Part shown: one piece after another, positions 1 through 12,345 of the stretch
Layout of the letters: each line of letters opens with the position of its first letter
Numbering within the stretch: position 1 is the stretch's first letter
NCBI GenBank assembly: GCA_947623455.1
Contig: OX392536.1
Coordinates: forward strand, 13,263,282 to 13,327,281
Direction: 5' to 3'
DNA length: 64,000 nt
Origin: Mimachlamys varia
Lineage: Eukaryota; Mollusca; Bivalvia; Pectinida; Pectinidae
Position numbers and translations under genes: made by a program
Notes under the pieces: generated by a model
What the model was told of the DNA's origin: nothing
The model's database searches: none
Seen by the model: the letters and a program-made list of their open reading frames with translations, nothing else

Positions 1-3000
1 TACCACACTGATGGACTAAATAATTACCAATACCACACTGATGGACTGAATAATTACCAATACCACACTGATGGACTGAATAATTACCAATACCACACTG
101 ATGGACTGAATAATTACCAATACCACACTGATGGACTAAATAATTACCAATACCACACTGATATACTAAATAATTACCAATACCACACTGATGGACTCAA
201 TAATTACCAATACCACATGATGGACTAAATAATTACCAATACCACACTGATGGACTCAATAATTACCAATACCACACTGATGGACTCAATAATTACCAAT
301 ACCACACTGATATACTAAATAATTACCAATACCACACTGATATACTAAATAATTACCAATACCACACTGATGGACTAAATAATTACCAATACCACACTGA
401 TGGACTAAATAATTACCAATACCACACTGATAGACTCAATAATTACCAATACCACACTGACGGACTCAATAATTACCAATACCACATGATGGACTAAATA
501 ATTACCAATACCACATGATGGACTAAATAATTACCAATACCACACTGATGGACTAAATAATTACCAATACCACACTGACGGACTCAATAATTACCAATAC
601 CACACTGATGGACCAAATAATTACCAATACCACACTGATAGACTCAATAATTATCAATACCACATGATGGACTAAATAATTACCAATACCACACTGATAT
701 ACTAAATAATTACCAATACCACATGATGGACTAAATAATTACCAATACCACACTGATATACTAAATAATTACCAATACCACATGATGGACTAAATAATTA
801 CCAATACCACACTGATGGACTCAATAATTACCAATACCACACTGATGGACTAAATAATTACCAATACCACACTGATGGACTAAATAATTACCAATACCAC
901 ATGATGGACTCAATAATTATCAATACCACATGATGGACTAAATAATTACCAATACCACACTGATGGACTAAATAATTACCAATACCACACTGATATACTA
1001 AATAATTACCAATACCACACTGATGGACTAAATAATTACCAATACCACACTGATGGACTAAATAATTACCAATACCACACTGATATACTAAATAAGTACC
1101 AATACCACACTGATGGACTAAATAATTACCAATACCACACTGATATACTAAATAATTACCAATACCACACTGATGGACTAAATAATTACCAATACCACAC
1201 TGACGGACTAAATAATTACCAATACCACACTGATGGACTAAATAATTACCAATACCACACTGACGGACTCAATAATTACCAATACCACACCGATATACTA
1301 AATAATTACCAATACCACATGATGGACTAAATAATTACCAATACCACATGATGGACTCAATAATTATCAATACCACATGATGGACTAAATAATTACCAAT
1401 ACCACATGATGGACTAAATAATTACCAATACCACACTGATGGACTCAATAATTACCAATACCACACTGATGGACTAAATAATTACCAATACCACACTGAA
1501 ATACTAAATAATTACCAATACCACACTGATGGACTCAATAATTATCAATACCACATGATGGACTAAATAATTACCAATACCACACTGATATACTAAATAA
1601 TTACCAATACCACATGATGGACTAAATAATTACCAATACCACACTGATATACTAAATAATTACCAATACCACATGATGGACTGAATAATTACCAATACCA
1701 CACTGATAGACTAAATAATTACCAATACCACACTGATGGACTAAATAATTACCAATACCACCATGATAGACTCAATAATTACCAATACCACCATGATATA
1801 CTAAATAATTACCAATACCACACTGATGGACTCAATAATTACCAATACCACACTGATATACTAAATAATTACCAATACCACACTGATATACTAAATAATT
1901 ACCAATACCACCATGATAGACTCAATAATTACCAATACCACACTGATGGACTAAATAATTACCAATACCACACTGATATACTAAATAAGTACCAATACCA
2001 CACTGATGGACTGAATAATTACCAATACCACACTGACGGACTAAATAATTACCAATACCACACTGATGGACTCAATAATTACCAATACCACACTGATGGA
2101 CTATAATTACCAATACCACCATGATATACTAAATAATTACCAATACCACCATGATAGACTAAATAAGTACCAATACCACACTGATGGACTGAATAATTAC
2201 CAATACCACACTGATGGACTAAATAATTACCAATACCACACTGATGGACTATAATTACCAATACCACACTGATATACTAAATAATTACCAATACCACATG
2301 ATGGACTAAATAATTACCAATACCACACTGATATACTAAATAATTACCAATACCACACTGATGGACTAAATAATTACCAATACCACACTGATATACTAAA
2401 TAATTACCAATACCACACTGATGTACGAAATAATTACCAATACCACACTGATGGACTCAATAATTACCAATACCACACTGATGGACTAAATAATTACCAA
2501 TACCACACTGATATACTAAATAATTACCAATACCACATGATGGACTAAATAATTACCAATACCACACTGATATACTAAATAATTACCAATACCACACTGA
2601 TGGACTAAATAATTACCAATACCACACTGACGGACTAAATAATTACCAATACCACACTGATATACTAAATAATTACCAATACCACACTGATGGACTAAAT
2701 AATTACCAATACCACACTGATATACTAAATAATTACCAATACCACACTGATATACTAAATAATTACCAATACCACACTGATATACTAAATAATTACCAAT
2801 ACCACACTGATGGACTAAATAATTACCAATACCACACTGATGGACTAAATAATTACCAATACCACACTGATGGACTCAATAATTACCAATACCACACTGA
2901 TAGACTAAATAATTACCAATACCACACTGACGGACTCAATAATTACCAATACCACACTGACGGACTAAATAATTACCAATACCACACTGACGGACTAAAT

Positions 3001-4888
3001 AATTACCAATACCACACTGATGGACTAAATAATTACCAATACCACACTGATATACTAAATAATTACCAATACCACACTGATGGACTAAATAATTACCAAT
3101 ACCACACTGATATACTAAATAATTACCAATACCACACTGATATACTAAATAATTACCAATACCACATGATGGACTAAATAATTACCAATACCACACTGAT
3201 GGACTAAATAATTACCAATACCACATGATGGACTAAATAATTACCAATACCACACTGATATACTAAATAATTACCAATACCACACTGATATACTAAATAA
3301 TTACCAATACCACACTGATGGACTAAATAATTACCAATACCACATGATGGACTAAATAATTACCAATACCACACTGATGGACTCAATAATTACCAATACC
3401 ACACTGATATACTAAATAATTACCAATACCACATGATGGACTAAATAATTACCAATACCACATGATGGACTAAATAATTACCAATACCACACTGATGGAC
3501 TAAATAATTACCAATACCACACTGATATACTAAATAATTACCAATACCACATGATGGACTAAATAATTACCAATACCACACTGATGGACTAAATAATTAC
3601 CAATACCACATGATGGACTAAATAATTACCAATACCACACTGATATACTAAATAATTACCAATACCACACTGATGGACCAAATAATTACCAATACCACAC
3701 TGATGGACCAAATAATTACCAATACCACACTGAAGGACTCAATAATTACCAATACCACACTGATATACTAAATAATTACCAATACCACACTGATATACTA
3801 AATAATTACCAATACCACACTGATATACTAAATAATTACCAATACCACACTGATATACTAATTAATTACCAATACCACACTGATGGACTAAATAATTACC
3901 AATACCACACTGATATACTAAATAATTACCAATACCACACTGATATACTAAATAATTACCAATACCACACTGATAGACTCAATAATTACCAATACCACAC
4001 TGATATACTAAATAAGTACCAATACCACACTGATATACTAAATAATTACCAATACCACACTGATATACTAAATAATTACCAATACCACACTGATATACTA
4101 AATAATTACCAATACCACACTGATAGACTCAATAATTACCAATACCACACTGATATACTAAATAATTACCAATACCACACTGATATACTAAATAATTACC
4201 AATACCACACTGATGGACTGAATAATTACCAATACCACACTGATGGACTAAATAATTACCAATACCACACTGATATACTAAATAATTACCAATACCACAC
4301 CGATATACTAAATAATTACCAATACCACACTGATATACTAAATAAGTACCAATACCACACTGATATACTAAATAATTACCAATACCACACTGATATACTA
4401 AATAAGTACCAATACCACACTGATATACTAAATAATTACCAATACCACACTGATGGACTAAATAATTACCAATACCACACTGATGGACTCAATAATTACC
4501 AATACCACACTGATGGACTAAATAATTACCAATACCACACTGATATACTAAATAATTACCAATACCACACTGATAGACTCAATAATTACCAATACCACAC
4601 TGATGGACTAAATAAGTACCAATACCACACTGATATACTAAATAAGTACCAATACCACACTGATATACTAAATAATTACCAATACCACACTGATATACTA
4701 AATAATTACCAATACCACACTGATATACTAAATAATTACCAATACCACACTGATATACTAAATAAGTACCAATACCACACCGATATACTAAATAATTACC
4801 AATACCACACTGATGGACTAAATAATTACCAATACCACACTGATGTACTAAATAATTACCAATACCACACTGATGGACTGAATAATCA
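1..4888. repeat. 30-bp satellite array
   Basis: About 160 head-to-tail copies of a 30-bp unit, consensus TACCACACTGATGGACTAAA followed by TAATTACCAA. Position 1 is already inside a unit, so the array continues off the left edge. Point variants sit mainly at one hexamer (TGGACT, TATACT, TAGACT, CGGACT). A 29-bp variant (CACATGATGG in place of CACACTGATGG) is scattered from about 210 to 3615 and absent after that. Two units are shortened near 2100 and 2248. The array ends where the unit breaks up at about 4888. One frame on each strand has no stop within the 30-bp unit, which gives short repeat-peptide reading frames; I regard these as by-products of the unit. Confidence 0.97.
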
Positions 4889-4984
4889 CAATTACCACCA
4901 AATTTCTATATATGCATTGTCTGATTATTAGACCGACAGCTGTCTGCATTAGATTTATAGAAATATTACAAATTTATTGAGGTG

Positions 4985-5375
4985 GAACAATACCCTCAAC
5001 TGACTTTTTCTTCTTAACCACTGATTGGAATTTAACTGAATTTGACGGGAATCATCCTTAGGTGGTGGAAATTTAAAATTGCATAATGGTGGAGCTGAGT
5101 GATGGAGCCAAAAGGGGCAATTTGCCCCTTTTGATGTTAACAACTTCTAAAGAACTAGATATCAATCATGTTTGGTTAGAAGTATTCCTGGGAGATGGGA
5201 TTCAAAATTATGCAAATGATGGGGCTGATTCTCCAGGCAGCTAATGGGTGCGGCCAAATGTGGGCATTATAGCTATATTTGTTTGATTGACTTCTTTGGA
5301 AACAACCATATATTGCTGGTAGCATCCCTGGGTATTGGAGATTCCTCAGAGTTCAGCTTCAGGTGGAGGGGGCAT
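4985..5375 (+). repeat. Decayed core units, type-2 element
   Basis: About three diverged units of roughly 140 bp, each with the order 'accactgattgg' or similar, 'gaagcatccctag', 'attcaaaattg', 'ggtggggctga', 'gccaaaagggg'. This order matches the core of the better preserved type-2 tandem-core elements at 10205 and 42256. No head or tail hairpin survives here. The flanks 4889-4984 and 5376-5829 show nothing I can assign. Confidence 0.55.
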
Positions 5376-5829
5376 TCCATAACTGATCATTTTAGTGTGT
5401 GTAGTTAGTTCTTTGTTTTATATTAGTAAATGAATTAGCTGTAGAATAACTGCTTCTCCTGTTGTAGAGGATACCAGGCAAGGAGGAGGAAGTAAGCCAT
5501 GGAGAGAAAACCCATCCCCTGAAAAAGGTAGGCATTTTGATCAATAGTCCCAAAATACAGTGCAACCACTGATGTACTGGAGTCTGAAAGAGGTCTAGTA
5601 TAATGTTATATTCAGATCATGTGCTTAAATCTACTAGAAAAATCTTTTTAGTTCACCTAGCCCAAAGGTGATCTTGTGCCATGGTACTTTGTCCATCTGT
5701 GTCAAATAAAAATTAATCCCTAGAAAAATATTGTTGAACAATTCTATGTAAAGAAACTGAACATATACATATGTCACTCAGGAAAAATGATTTAGCAACT
5801 CCCCTAAAATGTGTGTATGCACTACATTC

Positions 5830-6225
5830 ATGTATAACGACCCAGAAGTTTTATTGTGGTCTTCCTCAAATTGGTGCCTAGTTGTGCTCTTTTGATTAAG
5901 GGACTGATCAGAATAGCAAAATGGCTGAAAGACAGCCATCTTGGATTTTGACATTTGAAGTTTCTTACCGCTATTTCTTGAGAATTCTTTGATGGATCTT
6001 CCTCAAATTTCATATGTAGGTTCCACTTGGTCCTTACAGTTGTATTTGGGACTGATCAGAAAAAATGCTTGTATATATCCTACCATCTTTCCATTAGTGC
6101 CTTTTCTTGTATTTTTGGTAACTAAAATTGAATACATGAAGGAGAAAAGACGGAAAAAGATCCAACTTTTTAAGGTCGAATGAAGATTGTCTATAGTGGG
6201 CACCAAGATCTCTCTAGGATTTCTA
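5830..6225 (+). mobile_element. Type-3 tandem-core element fragment
   Basis: Two diverged core units contain CATATGTAGGTTCCACTTGG, a 'gggactgatcag' block and 'cagccatcttggattttgac'. They are followed by a tail resembling 'gaagattgtct..gtgggc..agatctctct.ggat'. The same tail ends the copy at 7738 and core units recur at 11937-12345. I group these as one family by their shared unit order. No reading frame is credible here. Confidence 0.6.
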
Positions 6226-6639
6226 TTGAATTTATACAAAAGTCAGATCAGTGATATAAGCATTGTTACCTATTTTTCTACAATTTGAATACTAGTCGAG
6301 AGCTTGCATCATCCTAGTCAATAATGCTTGCCATCTGGTAATCATGTGAACATGCCAGTGATTGTTCTACAAACCCCAAATGTGAAGTATGTTTCATGGT
6401 AATGGATAGATACTTGACTTTTGTTTTATTCTTACAGCTAAGCCTCGTGGTGATGGGGAGAAGCAGGATGAAGGATGGACAACGGTCAACTATAAATAGA
6501 CCACAGATTAATGTGACACCACAACTCAATACCTTTACTTTCATTCTGATTTTCATGTCAATTATTAGTTTAAATTATTCAATTAATTCCTTCTTTATTG
6601 AAAAAGGAACAAAAATACTGTTCTTGCTGTGGATTTGAA

Positions 6640-6735
6640 GATGTCATGGTGATTAAAACATATGTATTATATATAGACTTATATAAAATGCTATGGAGTT
6701 GGAGAGGTCATGGTGATTAAAACATATGGTATATA
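6640..6735. repeat. 64-bp tandem duplication
   Basis: The block starting GTCATGGTGATTAAAACATA occurs at 6643 and again at 6707, a 64-bp offset, with an AT-rich stretch between. It is a simple local duplication next to the type-3 element. Confidence 0.6.
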
Positions 6736-6751
6736 CATTTATATAACATAC

Positions 6752-7738
6752 GGCAGACGGCCATCTTGGATTTTGACAATGGAAATTTGTTATCGTTATA
6801 AGCTCACCTGGTCCATACCATGGCATCAGGCATCTGTCGTCTGTCTGTCTTTAGTGGTAGCATCTCTAGGTGGCTGTGATTCAAATTTATACAAATGTAA
6901 ATCGCTACTAGTCATTAAGTTATCAATGGATTTTGCCCAAATATGGTCAGAAAAGGGGAAGGGGAACAGATTATGCATAAATGATGACTAACCCTCAAGG
7001 GGCCAGAGGGATGGGGCCCAATAGGGGAAATAGAGGTAATTGCTTTAAATCGCTACAAGTCATAGTTATCAATGGATTTTGACCAAATTTGGTCAGAAAC
7101 ATCCTTGGGGAAAGGGGAACATATTTTTTTATAATTGGTGACTCTGGCCCCAAAGGGGCCAGAGATGCGTGGTTCAATAGGGGAAATAGAGGTAATTCTT
7201 TTAAATCGCTACTTGTCATAACGTTTTGATTGGACTTGAACCAGATTTGGTCAGATACATCCTTGGATAAGGGGAACAGATTTTGCTTAAAAGGAGATGC
7301 TGACCCCTAAGGGGCCAGAGGGACGGGGCCCAAAAAGGGAAATAGAGGTAAAGCTTTTTAAATCACTACTTATCCTAAAGTTAAAATGTATTTTAACCAA
7401 AGTACTGAATGGATCTTTTTGGAAAATATTTAACCATGATTACCTAGATACCAATGTATTCAGGTGAGCGATACAGGCTCTCTGGGCCTCTTGTTTCTAT
7501 ATGCAAAATCCTCTTGGTCTTAATAGTTGTGCTATTTTGTTGTTTGGATTGATCAGGAAAAAAATGCTCACAGGCTACCATCTTTCATTTGATAATGCCT
7601 TTTCTTAAGAGGAACTATCCAATTTCATACAACTAAAATAAATACATGGAACAGAGAAGGGGAAAGATCCAACTCTTAAATAACAAATGAAGATTGTCTG
7701 TGGTGGGCGCCATGATCTCTCTGGGATCTCTTGTTTTG
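6752..7738 (+). mobile_element. Type-3 element split by a type-2 insertion
   Basis: The left part (6752-6800) carries the type-3 core phrase for 'gccatcttggattttgacaa...gttatcg'. It breaks off where a type-2 head begins at 6801. The right part resumes after the type-2 tail, from about 7498, and runs through the 'ctgatcagg' block to the type-3 tail (gtgggcgccatgatctctctgggatctcttgttt) at about 7738. About 40 bp of the expected unit are missing at the junction. The order implies the type-2 element arrived later. Confidence 0.5.
6801..7493 (+). mobile_element. Type-2 tandem-core element
   Basis: Head AGCTCACCTGGTCC at 6801, with its returning arm decayed. The core has about three units of roughly 150 bp, each starting AAATCGCTAC, with 'ttgaccaaatttggtcag', 'aggggaaca' and 'ggccagagggacggggcc'. 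The tail is CAGGTGAGCGATACAGG, then a GGCTCTCTGGGCC-like hairpin and TCTTG at 7493. The tail repeat CAGGTGAGC is the reverse complement of the head GCTCACCTG. No protein is encoded; this is a non-autonomous repeat. Confidence 0.75.
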
Positions 7739-8072
7739 TAGGATATTTTGAATCAAGTAATAACATTTTGCCTGCAGCTTTATCTTGGTCAACTTTTAGG
7801 AATCGTGTGTGGTATCGATACCAGGTTGGCGATTCTAGCCAACCAGACCTTTTGTTCAGAGTAATACAAGAAATGTTTTCAAATTAGGACTGTTCCATTC
7901 ATTTAATTGTTTCATGATTTCTTCAAGAAATTTGTTTTTTTAAATGAAATATGTGCTGAAAAAATACATTCATGAAGAACATAATCAATTGTTTGAGTTT
8001 TCATTTGTACACCCCCACTGCTTGATATTAGCAGTCGCGCGGGATGTCCGTCCGTCTCGCTGAGCAAAATTC
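7739..8072. other. Unassigned stretch
   Basis: AT-rich sequence with a short open frame but no domain or repeat I recognise. It may contain old single-copy host DNA. Confidence 0.4.
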
Positions 8073-8290
8073 AGGTCACCTGAGCTTTGCTATTCGATCA
8101 CCTTCCGTTGTCCGCGGTAAACTTTTTACATTGTTTACTTCTTCTCCAGAACCAATGGATGGAATATTTTCAAACTTTGCCAATATAATCCTTGGTTGAT
8201 GAGGATACAGATTTGTAAAATTGAGATTCCTGCCTCTACCCCAGGGGCCAGGCCCAAAAAGGGAGACTATCATAAATTTCCAAAATTTTC
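8073..8290 (+). mobile_element. Decayed head of a type-4-like element
   Basis: Begins AGGTCACCTGAGC, followed at the usual distance by 'ccgttgtccgcggtaaactttttacat' and 'cttcttctcca', as in the type-4 head at 52342. One decayed core unit follows (GGGGCCAGGCCCAAAAAGGG). No tail is seen. Confidence 0.55.
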
Positions 8291-8341
8291 TTCAGCTTAA
8301 TTCTATGCATGGAGAGAAAGGTCATCAGGGGCTTTATTATT

Positions 8342-8371
8342 AGTCCCCTACCGGCGAAGCCGGAGGGGACT
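8342..8371 (+). mobile_element. Head hairpin of a type-5 element
   Basis: A 30-nt hairpin: arm AGTCCCCT, bulged A, CCGGC, loop GAA, GCCGG, arm AGGGGACT, with every arm base paired. The plan (long arm, one bulged base, inner stem, GAA loop) matches the heads of the type-1, -2 and -4 elements, though the sequence differs. The following 'ctgccgtctg' resembles their 'gtccgtcgtc' stretch. No matching tail (GGGGACT plus hairpin) was found, so the element is incomplete or its right end is not recognised. Confidence 0.6.
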
Positions 8372-8712
8372 CTTTATTTTGCCTGCCGTCTGTTTATCTG
8401 CCCATGGCCACCCGCCCATTTGTCTGTTATCATATTGGGGTTTCCGGTTTCAGAAGAACAACAGGCTCTTACGATATCAGGAGCCATATTGGCCGTGACC
8501 CATATAAAGGGTCACACAGAATTATGGGAATTTTTGCCATAAAAGGCATGCCGGAAAAAAAAGTGTTATTTCTATTAAATAACTTAAATTTTGTCCATTG
8601 AAATGTACACAATAAAGAGTCGGATGAAGTTTCATTGAAACCAAAATGTGTACGTATAGCAGAGGCGTAAAGCCATAATATGTCTGCCTATAGTGAGAAA
8701 TCTGCAGCATTA
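8372..8712. other. Probable body of the type-5 element, then unassigned
   Basis: Single-copy sequence after the type-5 head with short open frames on both strands. None resembles a known protein. Confidence 0.35.
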
Positions 8713-8720
8713 TGTGAAGC

Positions 8721-8746
8721 CAGGGACGTATATGTGTACGTCTCTG
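8721..8746. mobile_element. 26-bp palindromic insertion, 8-bp duplication
   Basis: A 26-bp imperfect palindrome beginning CAGGGACGTATA and ending TACGTCTCTG. It is flanked by the perfect 8-bp direct repeat TGTGAAGC at 8713-8720 and 8747-8754. The termini CAGGG and CTCTG and the 8-bp duplication are the pattern of hAT-class elements. Related palindromes lie at 16230-16260 and 16427-16465. No room for coding. Confidence 0.8.
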
Positions 8747-8754
8747 TGTGAAGC

Positions 8755-9124
8755 AGACGTATTTAGAAAAGTATATTAAGTGTTATTTTCAATAAATTAC
8801 TTGTTTTGCCAAAAGATACATGCATTATCAAGTTTCTGATAATTATGAAGGTTCTGATAAAGTCCATCGTCGGAAACCAACAGTACACTTCTCCGACGCC
8901 TGCATACTGTGGTGCTAGAATAGATGTAAATCCCCGAATAGAAGTTTATTGGGAGATTTTGATCAATCAGAATGGTCGTTTCTCATCATGACACTAGAAA
9001 AAATTTACCTTGACCACGACCAGTATATTTCTGTAGGCATGACGCTGATGTCAGTCTCCGTATAGTAGCTATAGGACCTTGCATTCTAACAAAATCAACA
9101 AGTTTTGTCAACAAGCAATGCAAC
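8755..9124. other. Unassigned stretch
   Basis: Single-copy-looking sequence; a short open frame (8806-8991) has no recognisable feature. Confidence 0.4.
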
Positions 9125-9716
9125 AAAGGACTATGTATGGTTTTGCCTGTTTTTGGCCCCCAAATCCATCAAATTTTAAATTTCATTATTGAACACTCAA
9201 ATAATATTATTTCAAATATAGATTACATCCCTCATGCAATTGTAATAATATTTATTTGTTATTTGTGCTATGGTTACCATGGTTACCATCCGAAATATGC
9301 ATAAATTATGCAAATGTAAATATTTGGTCTATTTTGGTCAATTTTTGCATACATTTTCACACAGCAACCATAGAGCGCATTATTGAACAAAGTTAATATT
9401 TCTCCTAAGGATGTGGTATAAGTGCCCACATATTCTCATTTGATATGAAGTTTGTTCAAGAATGCGCTCAATAGTTTCTAATGGAAAAACTATCCAAAAA
9501 GTGGCCAAAATTGACTAAATGGTCAAATTTCCCTAATTTATGCATATTTGAGATGGTTTCTATGACAACCAGAGTTGAAACAACAAATAACTATTGTTTC
9601 AGTTTTATCAGGGATGTACTCCATATTTGAAATACATTAATTTGAGAGTTGAATAATCTGCTTCAAAATTTGATAATTTGGGGGCCAAAATAGGCCCAAA
9701 CCATATATAGTCCTTT
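9125..9716. mobile_element. 592-bp foldback MITE
   Basis: The ends are long imperfect inverted repeats of more than 100 bp: AAAGGACTATGTATGGTTT on the left and, reading inward from the right, AAAGGACTATATATGGTTT. Both continue through a GGCCCCCAAAT block and a GGGATGTA/TACATCCC pair. The direct repeat AAC flanks it (9122-9124 and 9717-9719). Much of the interior is also roughly symmetrical around GGTTACCATGGTTACC near 9275. No coding capacity. Confidence 0.8.
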
Positions 9717-9743
9717 AACGGGATACCCCGGCTGGATGTAGTC

Positions 9744-10124
9744 ATAAAGGCCCAATATACGTAACTTCAGGGAAATTTTCGTGATTCTGAAAATTCTGAA
9801 AAAAGAATCCAGTTGATAACCATGCAAAAATAAACCTAAAACGAAGTAAACCTGAGCGGTAACTAATAAGAAACTCTGGCCAAAAAAATCCAAAGAATTG
9901 AAAATAATTCAGGTGGGGCCCACTTCAACAACAAACCGAAGGTAGAAGACGGTTCGAAATGGGCGCGTGTTTACATATAGCGTGATTCAACTGCTGCTGT
10001 ACCTGTAACCGGGAAATAATTCATCTTGAATATTGCTGATATCAGTTAATCTTGGCTAAATCTATAAATATAACAAGTTATTAGGCTTGATTTTCGCTTC
10101 AAGTTTTGCCGAATTGGGCCTTTA
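9744..10124 (-). mobile_element. MITE, TAAAGGCCCAAT ends
   Basis: About 380 bp bounded by TAAAGGCCCAATATACG and CGAATTGGGCCTTTA. It is oriented opposite to the full copy at 16737-17128; partial copies lie at 25118 and 58531. TA at both boundaries fits a TA target duplication. No coding capacity. Confidence 0.8.
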
Positions 10125-10204
10125 AGCCCACGGCATGCAAGCGTCCGAGAAGTGTACCATGGGTTGCCAGCGGTGGATTAAGTCTTAATTATGTACTTAT
10201 TATT

Positions 10205-10606
10205 AGCTCACTTGGTCCGAAGGACAGAGGTGAGCTTATACCATACCGTACCGTCTGTCAACAATTTTTAAACAACTTCTTCTCCATAACCACTAATAGG
10301 AAATCAACCTAATTTGACATGAAGTATCCCAAGGTGCTCAGGATTTAAAATTGTAGTTATGGTGGGACTGACCTCCCAGGGGGCTGAGGGGTAGGGCCAA
10401 AAATAATTATTTAGTTGTATTGATATTAGCGACTTCTTCGCCATAACCACTGATTGGAGATCAACCTTATTTGTAAGGAAGCATCCCTAGATGCTCGGAA
10501 TTCAAAATTGTACTAATGGTGGGACTGACCCCAAGGGGGCTGAGGGGCCAAAAAGAAAATATTTTACCATGAATACCTAGATACCAATGTATCCAAATGA
10601 GCGATA
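10205..10606 (+). mobile_element. Type-2 tandem-core element, short
   Basis: Head hairpin at 10205-10236: AGCTCACT, TGGTCC, loop GAA, GGACAG, AGGTGAGCT. It is followed by two core units of about 160 bp ('cttcttctccataaccactgattgg', 'attcaaaattgtac', 'ggtgggactgacccc'). The tail is decayed: 'ccaatgtatccaaatgagcgata' without its hairpin. Confidence 0.7.
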
Positions 10607-11072
10607 ATAGTAATACTTAGTGATGAGACAGTTGATCAAGTCTGTGCATTCAGTATATCACTACGATTAGGGGAAGTAACTCTTAAATAACAATAGCATA
10701 TGCAGGGGACTGATTAACACTGTTCTTACGGATAAATACTTCCAACCGACCAACTGGTCAAGTATGTTTTGTTTACGTACATGTTTAAGGTAATATAGTT
10801 ATGAATTAAAATGAGGATCGTTCATTCATATCTTTATTCCTCCATATACCGGTAATTAAAGAGTTATATATTTGTAATAAACAATTAGTGAATAAGAAAT
10901 TAAATAAGTGCACAAAAGATATCCATATTGTATAATAGACAAATAAATGTGCTGAAGATAAAGTTCATCGGAGAAAAAGGAAGAAAGAAACAAAATGTGC
11001 AACTTTACAAAACATTGGTTTTTTACAGCATAGATTATATGCTCAGGACTAACAGGACTGCATACAAATTAT
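10607..11072. other. Unassigned stretch
   Basis: AT-rich, no repeat or coding signal that I can support. Confidence 0.4.
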
Positions 11073-11515
11073 TGAAATGTATATTTGACAATGAACGAAA
11101 AGCAATTCAATCTAAACGATATCAGGTCTTTTTCGTCAGTAAACATCTGTTGGAGTTCAAAAGGAACAGCCCTTAACAAAGTAGTAATAAAACCGCCACG
11201 TTCTAAATTGTCAACATAAACAGCAACTGGATAGTCGTTCACATTTTTTGTTAGTATAACATCCCGTAAATTTACAATTACGGGATGGCGACAATCAATG
11301 CAACTGTGCTAAAGCATCTTCAGCATAACAATAACATTTTAAACATAAAAGTTCACAGTCCGGACTAATTGCCCATAAATTTGCCACTTTCTGGCAAATT
11401 AAGCCAACTCGAATATTAGAAAACTGCCATATAAGGTAAAGTGGCGAGGGTACTAGAGAAGCCTGAAGAATTTTGAAACGACTAAAATCACTATTCACAG
11501 GAGGTACTCCAGCGA
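11073..11515 (-). pseudogene. Coding-like fragment, unknown family
   Basis: On the minus strand two adjoining open frames read like one broken protein. The upstream part (to 11295) contains PPVNSDFSRFKILQASLVPS and ...CYCYAEDALAQLH. The downstream part, in another frame to 11073, contains RHPVIVNLRDVILTKN, then DYPVAVYVDNLERGGF and LLRAVPFELQQMF. Together about 140 residues, with a frameshift near 11295. I do not recognise the family. The composition is unlike the low-complexity frames nearby, so it may be an old transposon protein or a host pseudogene. No splice signals were checked beyond inspection. Confidence 0.35.
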
Positions 11516-11936
11516 TTTTTCCGATTCTCCTCCTTACTCAAAATTCATTGTTTAATCATTTGTTTCCACTGAGCCTTCTTTGGGAATGACCCGAGTTGAT
11601 TGATTCATACAAATAATCTTGTAGATCATACGTATGTACAACAAACCATACATTTGGAATGAAACGTCTCCATATGAAAGCATTACAAAATGAAAGGAAA
11701 ATTCATTTGACTTAGATTTTCCCGTTACTTCTTTAATGCTTTTCTATGGAGAGTTTTAAGTTAAGGAATTTCCTTTCGTTGAGGAACGTTCGTGAATCTA
11801 GCTCTGCTGGAATTGTACAAAACTATGCTAGGAAAACAAGCTGTTAGCATGAGTTATTACACCCTAAGTTTTATTATAATGGCATATTAACATATACTTA
11901 CTAACAGAGACAAATGTATATCAAGATGGTTTTATT
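11516..11936. other. Unassigned stretch
   Basis: No repeat, hairpin or coding signal recognised. Confidence 0.35.
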
Positions 11937-12345
11937 AACCTCGCCCTGCGTCCGTGGTCGGTCCGTTGTCCGTCCGTTCTTGTTATCACTATTTCCTGAG
12001 AAGTACTGCATGGATCTTTCTCAAATTGCATATGTAGGTTTCCATTGGCGCTTAGTTGTGCCCTTTTGATTTTGGGACTGATCGGACAAAAGCCGAAAGG
12101 CGACCATTTTAAATTTTGAAATGAAATGTCGTCATCGCTATTTCTTGAGCAGTACTTTATGGATCTTACTCAAATCCCATATGTAGGTTCCACTTAGTGC
12201 CTCTTTCTGCCCTGTAATATGGTCGACAGGCAGCCATCTTGGATTTTGCATTTATAGTTTGTCATTGATATTTCTTAAAAGATTTGGTTGGATCCTTCTC
12301 ATATGTAGGTTCCCCGTGGTCCCAAGATGTGCGTTGTCCAGTGTG
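11937..12345 (+). mobile_element. Type-3 tandem-core element fragment
   Basis: Starts with the 'gcgtccgtggtcggtccg' stretch typical after a head. About two and a half core units of roughly 140 bp follow, sharing 'cagtact..atggatcttactcaaat', CATATGTAGGTTCCACTTAG and 'cagccatcttggattttg' with 5830-6225. Neither end is intact. Confidence 0.55.

Noticed and set aside
2066..2267. 62-residue frames in the 30-bp satellite on both strands
   Set aside because: Direct translation of the satellite; start codons come only from the 29-bp variant.
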